A stretch of 64,000 nt of DNA from Streblospio benedicti (lineage: Eukaryota > Annelida > Polychaeta > Spionida > Spionidae), in NCBI GenBank assembly GCA_019095985.1, contig CM032660.1, positions 54,637,625 through 54,701,624 on the forward strand, read 5' to 3'. A program made the translations under genes and the position numbers. The notes beneath the pieces were generated by a model. The model ran no database searches and was not told the origin of the DNA. It saw only the letters and a program-made list of their open reading frames with translations. The first letter of the stretch is position 1. The number at the start of each line of letters is the position of its first letter. Below, in pieces: positions 9,503 through 21,500 of this stretch.

Positions 9503-12500
9503 ACAGGCACGACAGCGGGTAAAATTTTGGATGAAAAAATGAACGCATACGACAGAAGATTGAACTGGTTAGAAAAGTAATTGAATTACTGAATGTTTGT
9601 AAACAAGAGGATTTTGTTCGCGTACACTAAGATGTAAATGACATTTGATGAAATTTGACGTTAAGGAGGGAATTTTAAAGAATGTTTTATTATCTATTGG
9701 CGTCAAAGGAATGGATGATCCCAAGGGAGTGCAAAGAATAGTGCCATTGATCTGGTGTCAGCGATTATAATGTTCATTGTTTCTGTCTCGTTCCACCTTT
9801 TTACAATTGTTTTCTAACTGGTATTATTGGTTATTCATTTTACTGTCCGAACTACACTGCTAATTTTACCTACAGTACGGGAAAACTATGAGCATCTCTC
9901 TCTGCCAGTAACCACTAGAACTAGAACTAGAATTGTATTATAAGTATCATTATTTCATGTACTAAACCTCGGCTCTTTATATACATGATAAATATGACCG
10001 TACATTGCAGTATGGATGATAGTACTTGAGTAAGTTTTGTAAACTTTGTTAATCATCTGTATTGCATTTATGTGTATGGCCGGATGATGAATTTATTTAT
10101 AGTGTATAGTGAAATTTCGTTTTTAAAAACTTGAAGTTTGACTTTATTAATGTAAACGTTTTTGAGCTCCTAAAGCCTCCTTTTCAAATTAAAACACAAA
10201 AAAAAAAATGAAATACAAATTTAAGTTTTTAAAAACAAAATTTTATTTCATCTAGAATACTGCTGATAAATAAAACTATACTCTATGAATAATGGCCTAG
10301 TGTTGAAAGCCAAATGCACAGGATATTCAGTATAAATATGGTGAAAATATTTGAAATAAATGAAAATCTAAGTTTTGATTAGATTCTAAATTCTGATTAA
10401 TCAATAATACCAGTTGGAAAACAATCTCATAAGGTGGAGTAAGACAAAAGCAATTAATATGAAGAATATGGTAATAATTGCAAGTGAGATAACTTTGTTA
10501 CATAGATCATCATGTTCATGGATCTCACGCACAAGTGATAAGTGATGCAGACAAGACTCATGGTGTAAATGGCCATTGTGGGCAGGGTTCGGGAGATGAA
10601 ATGTAAAAACTACTTTAGAGAGTAATGTACAATAATTGACAGAATCATCCCCATCGATTTCTTCTTCTCAGCATTAATATCTAGTCACCAAAGGATCTCT
10701 GTAGGTGTTATAACAATCAGTACGATGGAGAAATGCGGATTATTTATTTATTTATTTACTACAGTGAATAATGAATTAAATTTCCATGAATGTTATTATT
10801 TTCAATGTTTTGCGTACAAAATTATTAGCTATTTGACATGATACATTGTATTTTTTGCAATTCACATCCTAAATGTGCATTTGTCTCTGAGTTTTGCCTC
10901 TGGAATCTTGCCAGCAAAATTGCATCCAGTGAGCCAATGTGTTCACTGCCGATTCGTAGGTTCTGGGAAAAATATGGAGAGGGCGTTAGTCATGGGCTGA
11001 AACTCGTGGGAAAATATGTATTTTTGTATTCATATTGAATCCAAATATTTAAATTATATATTGCCCACTTTTAAATATTTATTGTAATATTAAATAATGT
11101 GCTGTCCAGTGTTTGGTGATATTAATGTTAGTCAATATTTGAGTGCAGAATATTTGGGTTTGAAGTGTGTGCCATTCAGTGTGTTTATAAATATAAGTAT
11201 TGCTAAATGTAGTAAAATGTCTTGAAATTTGTAAGCTGAACCATGATTTACAGTAGTTTTTCATTCGTTATTTTTTAACAAACTGAAATGTTCATTTGTT
11301 ATTTTTTGATTGACTGAAAACCCTTGTATCTCCAATTTTTCAATGATCCTAAACCCCATCGTATCATAATGTAAACAGATGCAATGCTGGGTCACAATGT
11401 AAACATGCATTGTTTTTTTTTTAAAAAAGTCAATTGGTGATTAGTGAAATAATTTTTAACAAAATTAAAGCTTGTTTAGAATAAGATGACTACAATTGTA
11501 CATAAACGACAGGTAATTCACCTTTAAAGACATAATTTATCACCATAATGTCAATGGAATATTGTAATTAAAAATCATTTTGAAATAACTGACATCCTCT
11601 AACTCTGATCATAGGAAAAAAAAGTCCTCTTAGTAAAATTCTCACTACAGACATTTGTCAAAATATTGTGTGAAATTTTAGGTGTAACTGATCTTCAATT
11701 CTGATGCTGTTAAGTTTGACATAGCAATGTTTATTATTTATATTGTGTCCTTTATTTATGTAAAAATGTTCTGCTTGTAATTTTAAGAAGATGTAATATC
11801 AAAAACACCTGTAGATTTCAAGTGCTTTTGATGTTTGAAAAGCTCATTGTTGCCACAGCTTATTGAAGATGATCATTGCCTGAGACCTAACGTAGGAAAA
11901 ATATTGATTCTGCACTTTTTAACTGATTACAACTCTACTGTTTCTGTTAGAATACAAATCGCACAATTCAGCCACACACACGACTCAGCTGTGTTTTAGA
12001 CATTTTTATTTCACCACACTATTAACCACGGCTACATTAATGTGAATACAAGTCTTTCACCCAGTTCAGATAGTAAACATATCTTGTCCTTGAGATTTTG
12101 ACATGAAAATCCTACGTAATTGTCGTAGTATTGAGCGATTTGTGTTCTAATAGCCTCTAATAAACAGCATTGTATCGTGGTCACCAAACAAAACAGGTCG
12201 ATGGAGGATAACACATTCAGCAGGACAGTCAGAAATGTTGTCTGTTAATTGAAGCAAAAAATTAGAAAACAAATTAACATCCCAAACAGCAGAATGCCAT
12301 TATAAAGGGTCTATCTTGATCAGAACTCTTCTGACATAATGAACAACAAATATCACGGTAGATTTCTTGAAAATTCTTAGACAAGGACTTGTGTACCTTG
12401 GCAAGTGAAAATTAAAGTTGTTGGCACGGAAGCTGCGTAAATGTTGGTCTTGTTCACATTGTGATGTGCTGTTGTGGATTATATGATATTGATATATTAT

Positions 12501-13860
12501 TGATATTTTACTAATTGTGATGTACTTGATATTGTGATGTGCAGTTTTTATGTTTCGTTTAATATTGATTATTGAGTATCAAGACTCATTATAGTATGTT
12601 TTATTATCTTACACTATGTAATACACTTTTCCATTACAGTTTTACTATTAACTGTTGGTTTTATTTATTTACAGAGATATTCAATTGTAAAATTGATAAA
12701 TGTTATATTTTTTCTAAATCAGGAATATGGCTTAAAACAAACTTGTTTTCAAGTGAACGTTTTAACGCTTTTGTTTAAGAATAATTATTGATGGCATGTA
12801 AAATTGTTAATATTCTAAAATGAGAGATGAATAAATATACAGATTTTTTGAATAATTTTTACATGCATATTTTATGACACATTGATGCGTATTAAAATTT
12901 CAGTGGCTATTCAGAAATGCCTAATGACTCTGAGGCTGGTACTGACCCTTAAAATGACCCTATACAAAAGTTTTATCAGATGTGTACTATATTTTACAGG
13001 AATCAGACGCTTTGCAATAATGTCCCACTCACAGAGCACATTATGTACAACATTCAATTGATTTGAGGTGCTGTTGGAGATGTCGGAACTAAAGCGCTTC
13101 ATGTAAACATTATAGTTTTGTGAAAGCTATACATTTACTGTGCATACAGGACTATGTATATATTGTGGGGTCTATAATGTTTTTTTTTTCAAAAAGAAAT
13201 GATAACGTTAAAGGGACATGCATTGCATATGTCTACTTAGATTGAATTCATAATTTTGTTTTTGATAAACTTGACATGTTGCTACTAATAACTTATGATT
13301 TTACATAAAAGATATAACTGGGCCCATGGGTTGGTATGAACAAGGACTTGAAAAGGCAGTGTGAGTGATCAAGCCGTGGGTGGGTATGCTCCCCTCAGAT
13401 ACCCACTTTTTCTGAGCAAATTATTATCTAAGACCCCTTACTTTTTAGTAGATAGCCAGTTAAGATCCCCTTTTTAATTTTTTTATTTCAGCAATTCATC
13501 ATTTTACGACCCCCAATTTTCACCAACTCACCAAAGACGTGCTTTTTCACCTACCAAACTTTATTTTCAAGTTAATAGCAGCCCATGAGTTGTAGATTTA
13601 ACATTTAGATTTCATTATTAATGAGTCTTTGTACCCTAGTTTATTTTGTGGATACAAATAAGTGAAGACCCCTGGACCCTATTTTGATCCTTGGGGAGAG
13701 CATAAATACCCACCCAGATCCAATCATAGTGACCCCTCCCCCATAACTGCCATATTGATTGTCACCATATCTCCCCTGGAAAAAAGAGCCCTCGATCGAC
13801 TTGCAGCCTCTATCACTCATGCGCCGAAAGCCAAAATTAGCATGTCAGAAATATTTATTA
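9503..13860 (+). other. 3'UTR candidate and AT-rich intergenic DNA
   Basis: AT-rich DNA without a recognisable exon on either strand. AATAAA motifs at about 10268 and 10355 could end the DIPK2 transcript; another lies at about 12830. The short open frames here have no family resemblance or codon bias like the flanking exons. Confidence 0.4.
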
Positions 13861-14063
13861 GATCACCAATCGTGAAAACCGGCCATTCACATAAACTGTG
13901 AACTTTACGTCTGACATGTCACGTCATACGTAAACTCACGCATTGTGTGCATGGCCGAGCATGGATCATGCTGTAAGGCTGATAAAAAGTCAATGTTTTC
14001 AAAATTTACAAACATTATTTTCGGGTACATTTCATGAAGCCAGTTTAGATAAATGATCAATTA

Positions 14064-14927
14064 GGGACCAATCAGTATTTATGACAGGGTGGGGTATGAG
14101 GATTTTAGGCCGAGCCATGAAGTTTTGCTACAATGTTTGGAGGGGGGCTATCAATTTTTTCACACACCTTTGGGGTGTGTGTGTGTGTGGGGGGGGGGGC
14201 TGTCAATTTTTTCACAGAAAATTTATTCCTATTTTTGAGAGATTGTACTAAACTTTACTGTTTTTTATATTGTGACAGAATTGACCTTTCCAATGTCCCC
14301 ACATATAAATATTTACATGTGCACGGAAGTGATCAATGTCCTTCACCTTCAGTGTGAAGTCACGTTGACCAGCCCCTAGCTGACCTTGCTAAGGTTCACC
14401 CTGACCCATGTCTACTTAGCGTACACCACCCTTAGCCGGCGCTATAAAAGCCGGCAGCAAACACCACCACTGACCATAGCTGACTGACTATTTATCTCTG
14501 ATCTGACCTCGCCTCGCTTTGACCAGTGACCCGACCGGGCTGCCAGGCAACGGGCTGTATGGATGTCACAGCAACAGACTGTTCTTATATGTATAATGTA
14601 TATATATAATATTGTAGGATATGTTGAATAAAGAATCTTAACCCTCTATTGACACTGGTTGTACTTATTGAAATACACACATCGCCTGATATAAAGAAAC
14701 CTGTTACAATATTATGGATATACGTCAAATAGAATTTGAGTTAGTTGACAATGATTGGGTTAACTGTTGGTGTGTGTGTGGGGGGGGGTCGTCAATTTTT
14801 AGCATATGAAATTGAGGGGGGTTACCAATTTTTTCACAGAGATTTGAGGGGGGGGGGCTATTAATTGTTTCACAGCATTTTTGGAAAATCCTCCTACCCC
14901 ACCCTGCCATTAATACTGAATGGTCCC
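14064..14927. mobile_element. TTA-flanked MITE (PIF/Harbinger-like) containing a solo LTR
   Basis: GGGACCAATCAGTATTTATG at the left and its inverse CATTAATACTGAATGGTCCC at the right, each flanked by TTA. The 3-bp TWA duplication suggests PIF/Harbinger. G-rich stretches (TGTGTGGGGGGG) fill the subterminal regions. No transposase. Confidence 0.75.
14271..14708 (+). mobile_element. solo LTR nested in the MITE
   Basis: Begins TGTGACAG and ends CTGTTACA, with a 4-bp duplication ATAT on both sides (14267-14270, 14709-14712). Inside are a TATA box (CTATAAAAG, 14442) and AATAAA (14627). The sibling MITE at 51124 has the uninterrupted site. No internal coding region; family undetermined, Ty3-like by duplication size. 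Younger than its host MITE. Confidence 0.7.
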
Positions 14928-15332
14928 TTATGCACATAGATAAAAATGTATATATTCAACTGACTGAGCAAGTAGTACTATTTTATGTGGCATAAAAGTT
15001 GGATACTAGCTGTATATGCAATTCACCTGTCTTTTCAAACTGCATGCGTATAAATATTTGTATAAATATAGATGTCTGCATATTAAATGAACGAGTATGA
15101 ATATATAAAAATGTAATAATAATAGTGTAATAATTTTGTACTGAACGACACTTTAAAAAGAAATTAGTTGTAAAACGTATAAATTATCAGCACAGTTGAA
15201 ATGTACAATAGGTAGTGGCCTACTGGAATCGATGTTTCAGTTCACAGACCGGTGCAAGTAAAAACATAACTGGTGCATAGTGAATGGAGCAGGTCAGTCA
15301 AACCGAGTAAATGTTATGCTTAGTGGCTCAAA

Positions 15333-15598
15333 ATGGCTTCCGTGTTTGACATTATTACTGGATCATGGACTTCTTTGACACTATTTACCCTTTGCACAGT
15401 TGTGTTCCTAATTCTCGTGCTGGTAGCTTACAGTGTTTCCATTCAACTACCTAGTGAATTTTACTATGACGAACGTCCTTTCCTGCCAATTCTGTATTTA
15501 AGGGCTTTATGTGTCGGACTCAAGAAAAAGCAGGGTGTTTATAATGGACCCGGCACGGTCAAACGGAACGACTTTACCATCATAGCCAGAGATTGCAG
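15333..15598 (+). CDS. MaoC-like gene exon 1 (start and membrane anchor)
   Basis: Starts at ATG 15333 in context AAAATGG and reads MASVFDIITG..., a 25-residue hydrophobic segment, then a soluble stretch ending IIARDCR in phase 2 before GTGAGA. The last 15 or so bases and the donor are part of a dispersed repeat also seen at 8003-8052. Confidence 0.8.
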
Positions 15599-18500
15599 GT
15601 GAGAGTGAAAGCTAATTCACATTTTACATGAATATGCACATAGAGGATCTTCTATTTGCGCATATTGATGAATTACTTATGATTGTTTTTTCACCACTTT
15701 GCGAGTGTGGGAAACTTCCAAAACAGATGTAGGCAAAGTACTACTAACTAGACACCAGAGCTGGCAAGTTGAAAAACTTACCGGCCCTATTAGGCTATTG
15801 AAATCTTACCAGCCCTGGGAATGAGTGCCAAGGGGGGTCCGGATTTTTTTTATTTATATTTAAAAAATGAGCCGTTTGGCTGACTTTGAGATTATATTTG
15901 ATATGATGACAAAAGTATGTTAAAATATAGGTCATAAAGGTGCCAGACAACTGGGCAGGTAAGTCTGAATACCTGCAGGCCTAATAGTAAACTTTCCAGC
16001 CTAGGGCCACTGGGCAGGCAGCCATTTTCCATGCTGCTTATATGGAGACAAAAGTCAGAATCTGAGCCAGTGCTGTTGTAAAAGATATTGAATTTTATTG
16101 ATTACTTTTCCTGTCCATTTCTATCTGTGATCAGGCTAGAATCATGCGATGTTTCTGTCGATGTTTGCTTATAGATTTGTCGTGCATCTGCCGATATCAG
16201 ACTACAAGACAATAACAGACATATTATGTTCTTCACTTTCTATGACAACTTGAATTATCACTGAACAAACATTGTACATCATTAAAACTTTCCTTTTGTA
16301 TGTATTTTACTCAAGAGAGGATGCTAATGTAGATGCTGTGCTGTGTTTTCAGACTGTCGGCGGCGTGTGTGCGTCAGTACGCGGGGCTGGTGGGTCACCG
16401 TGGCGACACGGTGCCCCCGTGCTACCTCGAGTGCTGCTTCCTGCCGCTGCTGCTGTCGGTCGTCACCGCCGACGCCTTCAGGCTCAGTCCACTCGGTACG
16501 TCGTGGTCAGCTTCTGTGATCACAGATTTGTAAAGAGATTCATTGGATTTCTTTTTCATATCAACAAGTATCACTAATTTTGCGATAAATCCATAAAAAC
16601 TTACTATAAGTGTCTGAAAATTTTCGGACATTTTCAATGTCCATCGTCTGAGACTTTTCTGTCACGTGCTGCCACCTGGTGACAGAAAAGTCTCAGACGA
16701 TGGACATTGAAAATGTCCGAAAATATTCAGACACTTATAGTAAGATTTTATGAATTTATCGCAAAATTAGTGATACTTGTCGTTCTGTGATCAGTCCGTT
16801 TATAAAACTGCTGATTGGAGCTATGATTTGCGTCGTTTATGTTTGGAATTTCTGAGTGAAATTGTAATAGCAGTAACATGTCCGATAGACACCAGGCCCA
16901 TAGGAAGCAAAATGAGATTGGTAAGGCCATTTACATGTTTTGGTCTATTATCATGGATTTTTATTTTTGTCACAAATGATTGGTCAGGCCATAATTAAAT
17001 TATTGCATTATTTTTCCCCAGGCACAAATTATTGGTCAGGCAATCGCCTGACAGCCTTGGCCCTTCCTACTGGACTGGACACACATCCACGATAACGTTG
17101 GTGCTTGTAATTACTGATATTGGTCCCGTGGTGATGAATAGTAGCATTTCAAATGGCATAACTTTTGAAGAATTGGGAAAGCGAAAATGCAAATTTGTGA
17201 CTCACAAATAGAGTATTTGTTTTGTTCGGTTCCATATTTGGTCTCGTGACTGACTGTATGTGGTGTGGTGTCGGTGGAAATAACATTTAGTTCGTTGTGT
17301 AGAATATCTAGAGCAAATCAAAATAGGTGAAGGTGCGAAATGTATACCGAATTATTTTTGTCAGATGTTAATTTTACGATGCATGTAAAATGTTCCCTAC
17401 CTCAACAATGTTAAATATGTCCAGTTGAAACAACACAGTACGCTTGACGGTATGTCTGGCGAAATTCATTAGATTTTGTAACTTGCTATGCCCTCATGTT
17501 TCATAAACAAGACAGGAAAATGTTATCTATGAATAATATAAATCTTATTTTCCTGGCAATTGCTATGAATTGCTGTGAATTTATATTGATTTTTACCGAA
17601 CAAATATTGTTTTGACTGGGCATTATCTTCACTCACTGTTGATAAGGAACACGTCACTCGTTGGATGACGTACATTTTGTCGCACTCTTCTCAGGAGGGG
17701 GTCGGTCAAGTTTCTGATATTCCAGGGCTTGACACGAGTGTGTGGACGGTTCGAGAAAATTGTGACCGGTTAATCGGCTCTATGTAACCGAACCGTAACC
17801 GATTAACCGTAGTACTGTAGATCTAGATACGTAACACCTAGTTTTTAGTACGATACTGCGACTGGATATATTGATTGGACACCCTGTATCAATTAGCGTT
17901 TGAAAAAAAAATCGCGGTTTGTGCATTTCGTCTTTTACGTTCACCAGCAAGGCAATTTGAACTGCCAAAAATGTTCAATCGCACAAAATTAATGAAATAT
18001 ATGGATATATATGTATAGCTTGGGCATGAAAATAATCATCAAAATCAATAACCGGTTTGTCAATGTAGGGACCGGTTATGCTTAGAAAATCGGCTTAGAA
18101 AATCGACCGTAGCGGGTTAACCGTCCACATACTACTTGACAGTAGCTAGTGCCCTTGTGTCCGGGGCGCATAAAATCTAAGCCAGGGCACATCGCAGGTT
18201 TGTGATTCTCGGTGGGCACGCATCAAAAATACCAGTTCGTGCCATATTCTGCCCCAAATGTTGGTATCTCCATGGTGAAACTTATAATATATATACAAGT
18301 TTTTCATGTCTGATCTGATAGCTAATAAGAAATTTATCAATAAACAATGTAGAATCTAAACAATATTTTTATAATATTTACAATATGATTTGGAAAAAAT
18401 CACCTTTTGCGTTTCATCCAAAGATTATATCAGGGCAACTGGATTTGGCTCGTCAGTTAGTGTCAAGCCCTGTATTCCACTTTTTTGTGGGTCTAAGATT

Positions 18501-21500
18501 TTTTGATGCGCTTTAAAACTTTACGTACCAGAATTCCGCTATTTACAATTTAAATGTGGCATGAAAAAGATACACAGCAGAATTCACATTTTAATGTTAT
18601 GATTTAAATTCGTCATATTGTAAAATAAAGTGGGCAAGAACAAGGTGACCTGCAATTATCAACTATGTGTAATCTACGGACATTCAATTCATTTCAAGGG
18701 TAAATTGAATAAATTTCTTACCAAACTGTTTCCACCGGTCAGAACCTTCTAGAAATAACTGTAGATCTACCGGTAAACTACAGTGCTGTCCATTCAATCA
18801 GTAATGCAATCGAGAATGCAGGACGTTCCGCCGACGGGACTATTCGCCGACAGACAGTAAGACGATCTGCCGGTGGTTTGGACTATTTACTGGTGAGACG
18901 ATCCGCCGGTGTTAGCAGTTGTTTGGACCATATGCCGATAAGACGATTCGCCGGTGTGTGATGTATATAAAATCTAACAAGAAACATAATAACATAGCAT
19001 TCATTTTGTGCTCAAATCATTTTATATACATTCTCAGATGGACGAGGTTAACGTATACGTGTCTCTGTAAACAAACACCTTATGTGTAGTGTGAAGGACC
19101 ATGCTGGTATAATTGACAATAGAAATAAATTGATATCTCACACCCTTTTACCTCACCTTTGCTGATCTATTTTGGACTTTAAAGACGGCTTTAAGTATAG
19201 AAGTTTAATACCAAGAGATTACGGTGAACCGAAGTGCATCGGCCATTTTCGTGACAGGATCAGATTTCACAAATTTCTTTACCTTTTTCCAGTGCCAAAG
19301 ATTCTTGAAATAGAAACACATTCTGAATAGGTATGCACAAAGAGAAACTCATTGCACAAACCATCTCCAAATGTTTCTTTCAACAGGTTAATATTATACA
19401 CTTTTCGTTCTTGTAACTCATTGTTTGCATCAAAATGGAATCAACTGATCTTGTTTATTCTGGAGTAATTAAGGAGCAATATAAGCAAATATGTATCCTC
19501 AATGACCAATATTGTATATTGCAATGATGAGATCGTTCAACAGTTTAACGTCTGCCTCTACCAGTAACTGAATGACATGACATCCCCCTTTAGGTAAATT
19601 ACTGCTGGATTAATGAGAGTAAGCATGTTTGCATTATTGGAATGATATAATCGTAATATGGGTAGGATCGGCAGAAACTTGGTATCGGCGAAACGTCCCA
19701 TCGGCAGACCGTCCACTGCAATTAATGCTAGGCATTGTTAAAGCTATTTGGACGGTTCGCCGATGAGAGGCTGGACGATCCGCCGGGGAAAAGACGTTCC
19801 GCCGGTACTTATGTAGGACGATTTGCCGGTGGCGGCGTATTGTCTCACCGGCGGATCGTCCTGTTACCTGCAATCGATATACATGAAATCATAATGCAAT
19901 CAATATTAACAAGAAAAATATGGGCACAATACTGTATAAAATGTATACCGTATTCGTTCTAATAAGCGCACAGTGCGCTTACAATAAACAAATTTCAAAC
20001 AAAAACAAATGTTGAATATTAGTAATATGTGCACACCGACAATTTTTCGCGGTTCTTGCATTATTTTTATCGCTCAACGCGACTGGCGTGTTAGACTTTT
20101 TCACAACGCGCCCGGCGCATACCGGCGTGTTAAGCTTACACTATGGTGAGAATGAAATCTTTGTGGGGAAAAAGCAAAATTTTATCAATTTAATCTGTGT
20201 AAACAGGGGGGGGGGGTGCGCTTAATGGCGTAGGGGCGCTTATAAGAATGAATACAGTAACCTGAATTTACGATTCTGACTACAGTGCTGTCCATTCAAT
20301 TAATAATGCAATCAATATACATGAAATCATAATGCAATCAATATTAACAAGAAAAGCATGGGCACAGCAATCTGTATAAACTATATAACCAGAATTTACG
20401 ATCCTTTTATAAGTGGAATCAACGACAAGAACACTATCTGTTTTCGTGTTTACTCACATCATCAGTTTGTAAAAACCATGAAATTAATAATTACTGAAAA
20501 TAGAATTTTTGAGGTATATAGCATGTGGTCTGATGTTCGTTCAGTTTGTCTTACCATGCAAGTAAAAAATGGTCCAAAAAGTTGTTTGAAAAGGAACCTG
20601 TGGGTTCGAAAACTGTTAGCAAAATAAAAAAATCTGGATCCCTTTTTGGACTATATTTTGGACCATTTGTATTTTTGCATGGTAAGACAAACAGAAGGAG
20701 CACAAAATTACTGACCTAAATAACCTGAATTTGCGATTGTGACTGCTGCAGGTTTGATCCACGTGGCGCAGGAGATTACCCAGCATGCCGTGCTGGGGCA
20801 CCTGCTGCGGGAGCCGTGCGACCTGGAGGTCACGGTCCGCGAGTACCGTGAGACCAGCCGGGGCATCGAGGTCGACATCGCCATGAAGGTGACAAGCGCT
20901 AAAACCCGCCATTCACATAAACCGCGAATTTTACGTCTGCTGTGACAAAAATTGGGGAGAAGGGCCAATGTTTTGAAATCTTCACTGGCCCTTCTGATAC
21001 ATTACTGACCTTGGGAGCGCCGAAGATGCAAAGCATCGCTAGGGTGTCTGCGGGCATCCCCCTCCCCCCTCCAGAAACTTATTGAATTTATTCAAAAGAT
21101 TTATACAACTGTCAACTGTCACCAAAACCTGTTGGCATAGTGAAGGTAGACTAACTCAAGGTCTTTGATACATGGGAGTGGGGGTTCTGTAAAAATCCAA
21201 TGCAAGATTCCACCAAATTTTATGTTTGCCAGCCGGGCCATCATCTGAGAAACATTACTGGCCCTTCTAAGGTTGTACTAGCCTCGGGCCGATGGGACAG
21301 TGCCAAATTTTATCACTGCGTCTGACATGAAATTTGGTGACGTCTGTATAGTGGTAGCTTACGTCATACGTAAACTCACGGATTGTGTGTGCATGGCCGA
21401 GCATTGATCATGCTCTAAGGCTGATAAAAAGTCAATGTTTACAAAATATACAAACGTGATTTTTGGGTACATTTCATGAAGCCAGTTTAGGTATAAAATG

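Larger units (their letters stand above)
13870..14975. repeat. dispersed copy of MaoC intron 3 sequence, carrying a MITE
   Basis: 13880-14060 and 14931-14975 match 20900-20940 and 21355-21560 (for example CGTCATACGTAAACTCACG, GGCCGAGCAT, TATATTCAACTGACTGAGC). The MITE at 14064-14927 interrupts this copy but not the intron copy. Confidence 0.75.

Noticed and set aside
14133-14357. 74-residue frame starting MFGGGLSIFSH
   Set aside because: Reads across MITE and LTR sequence; no coding signal.
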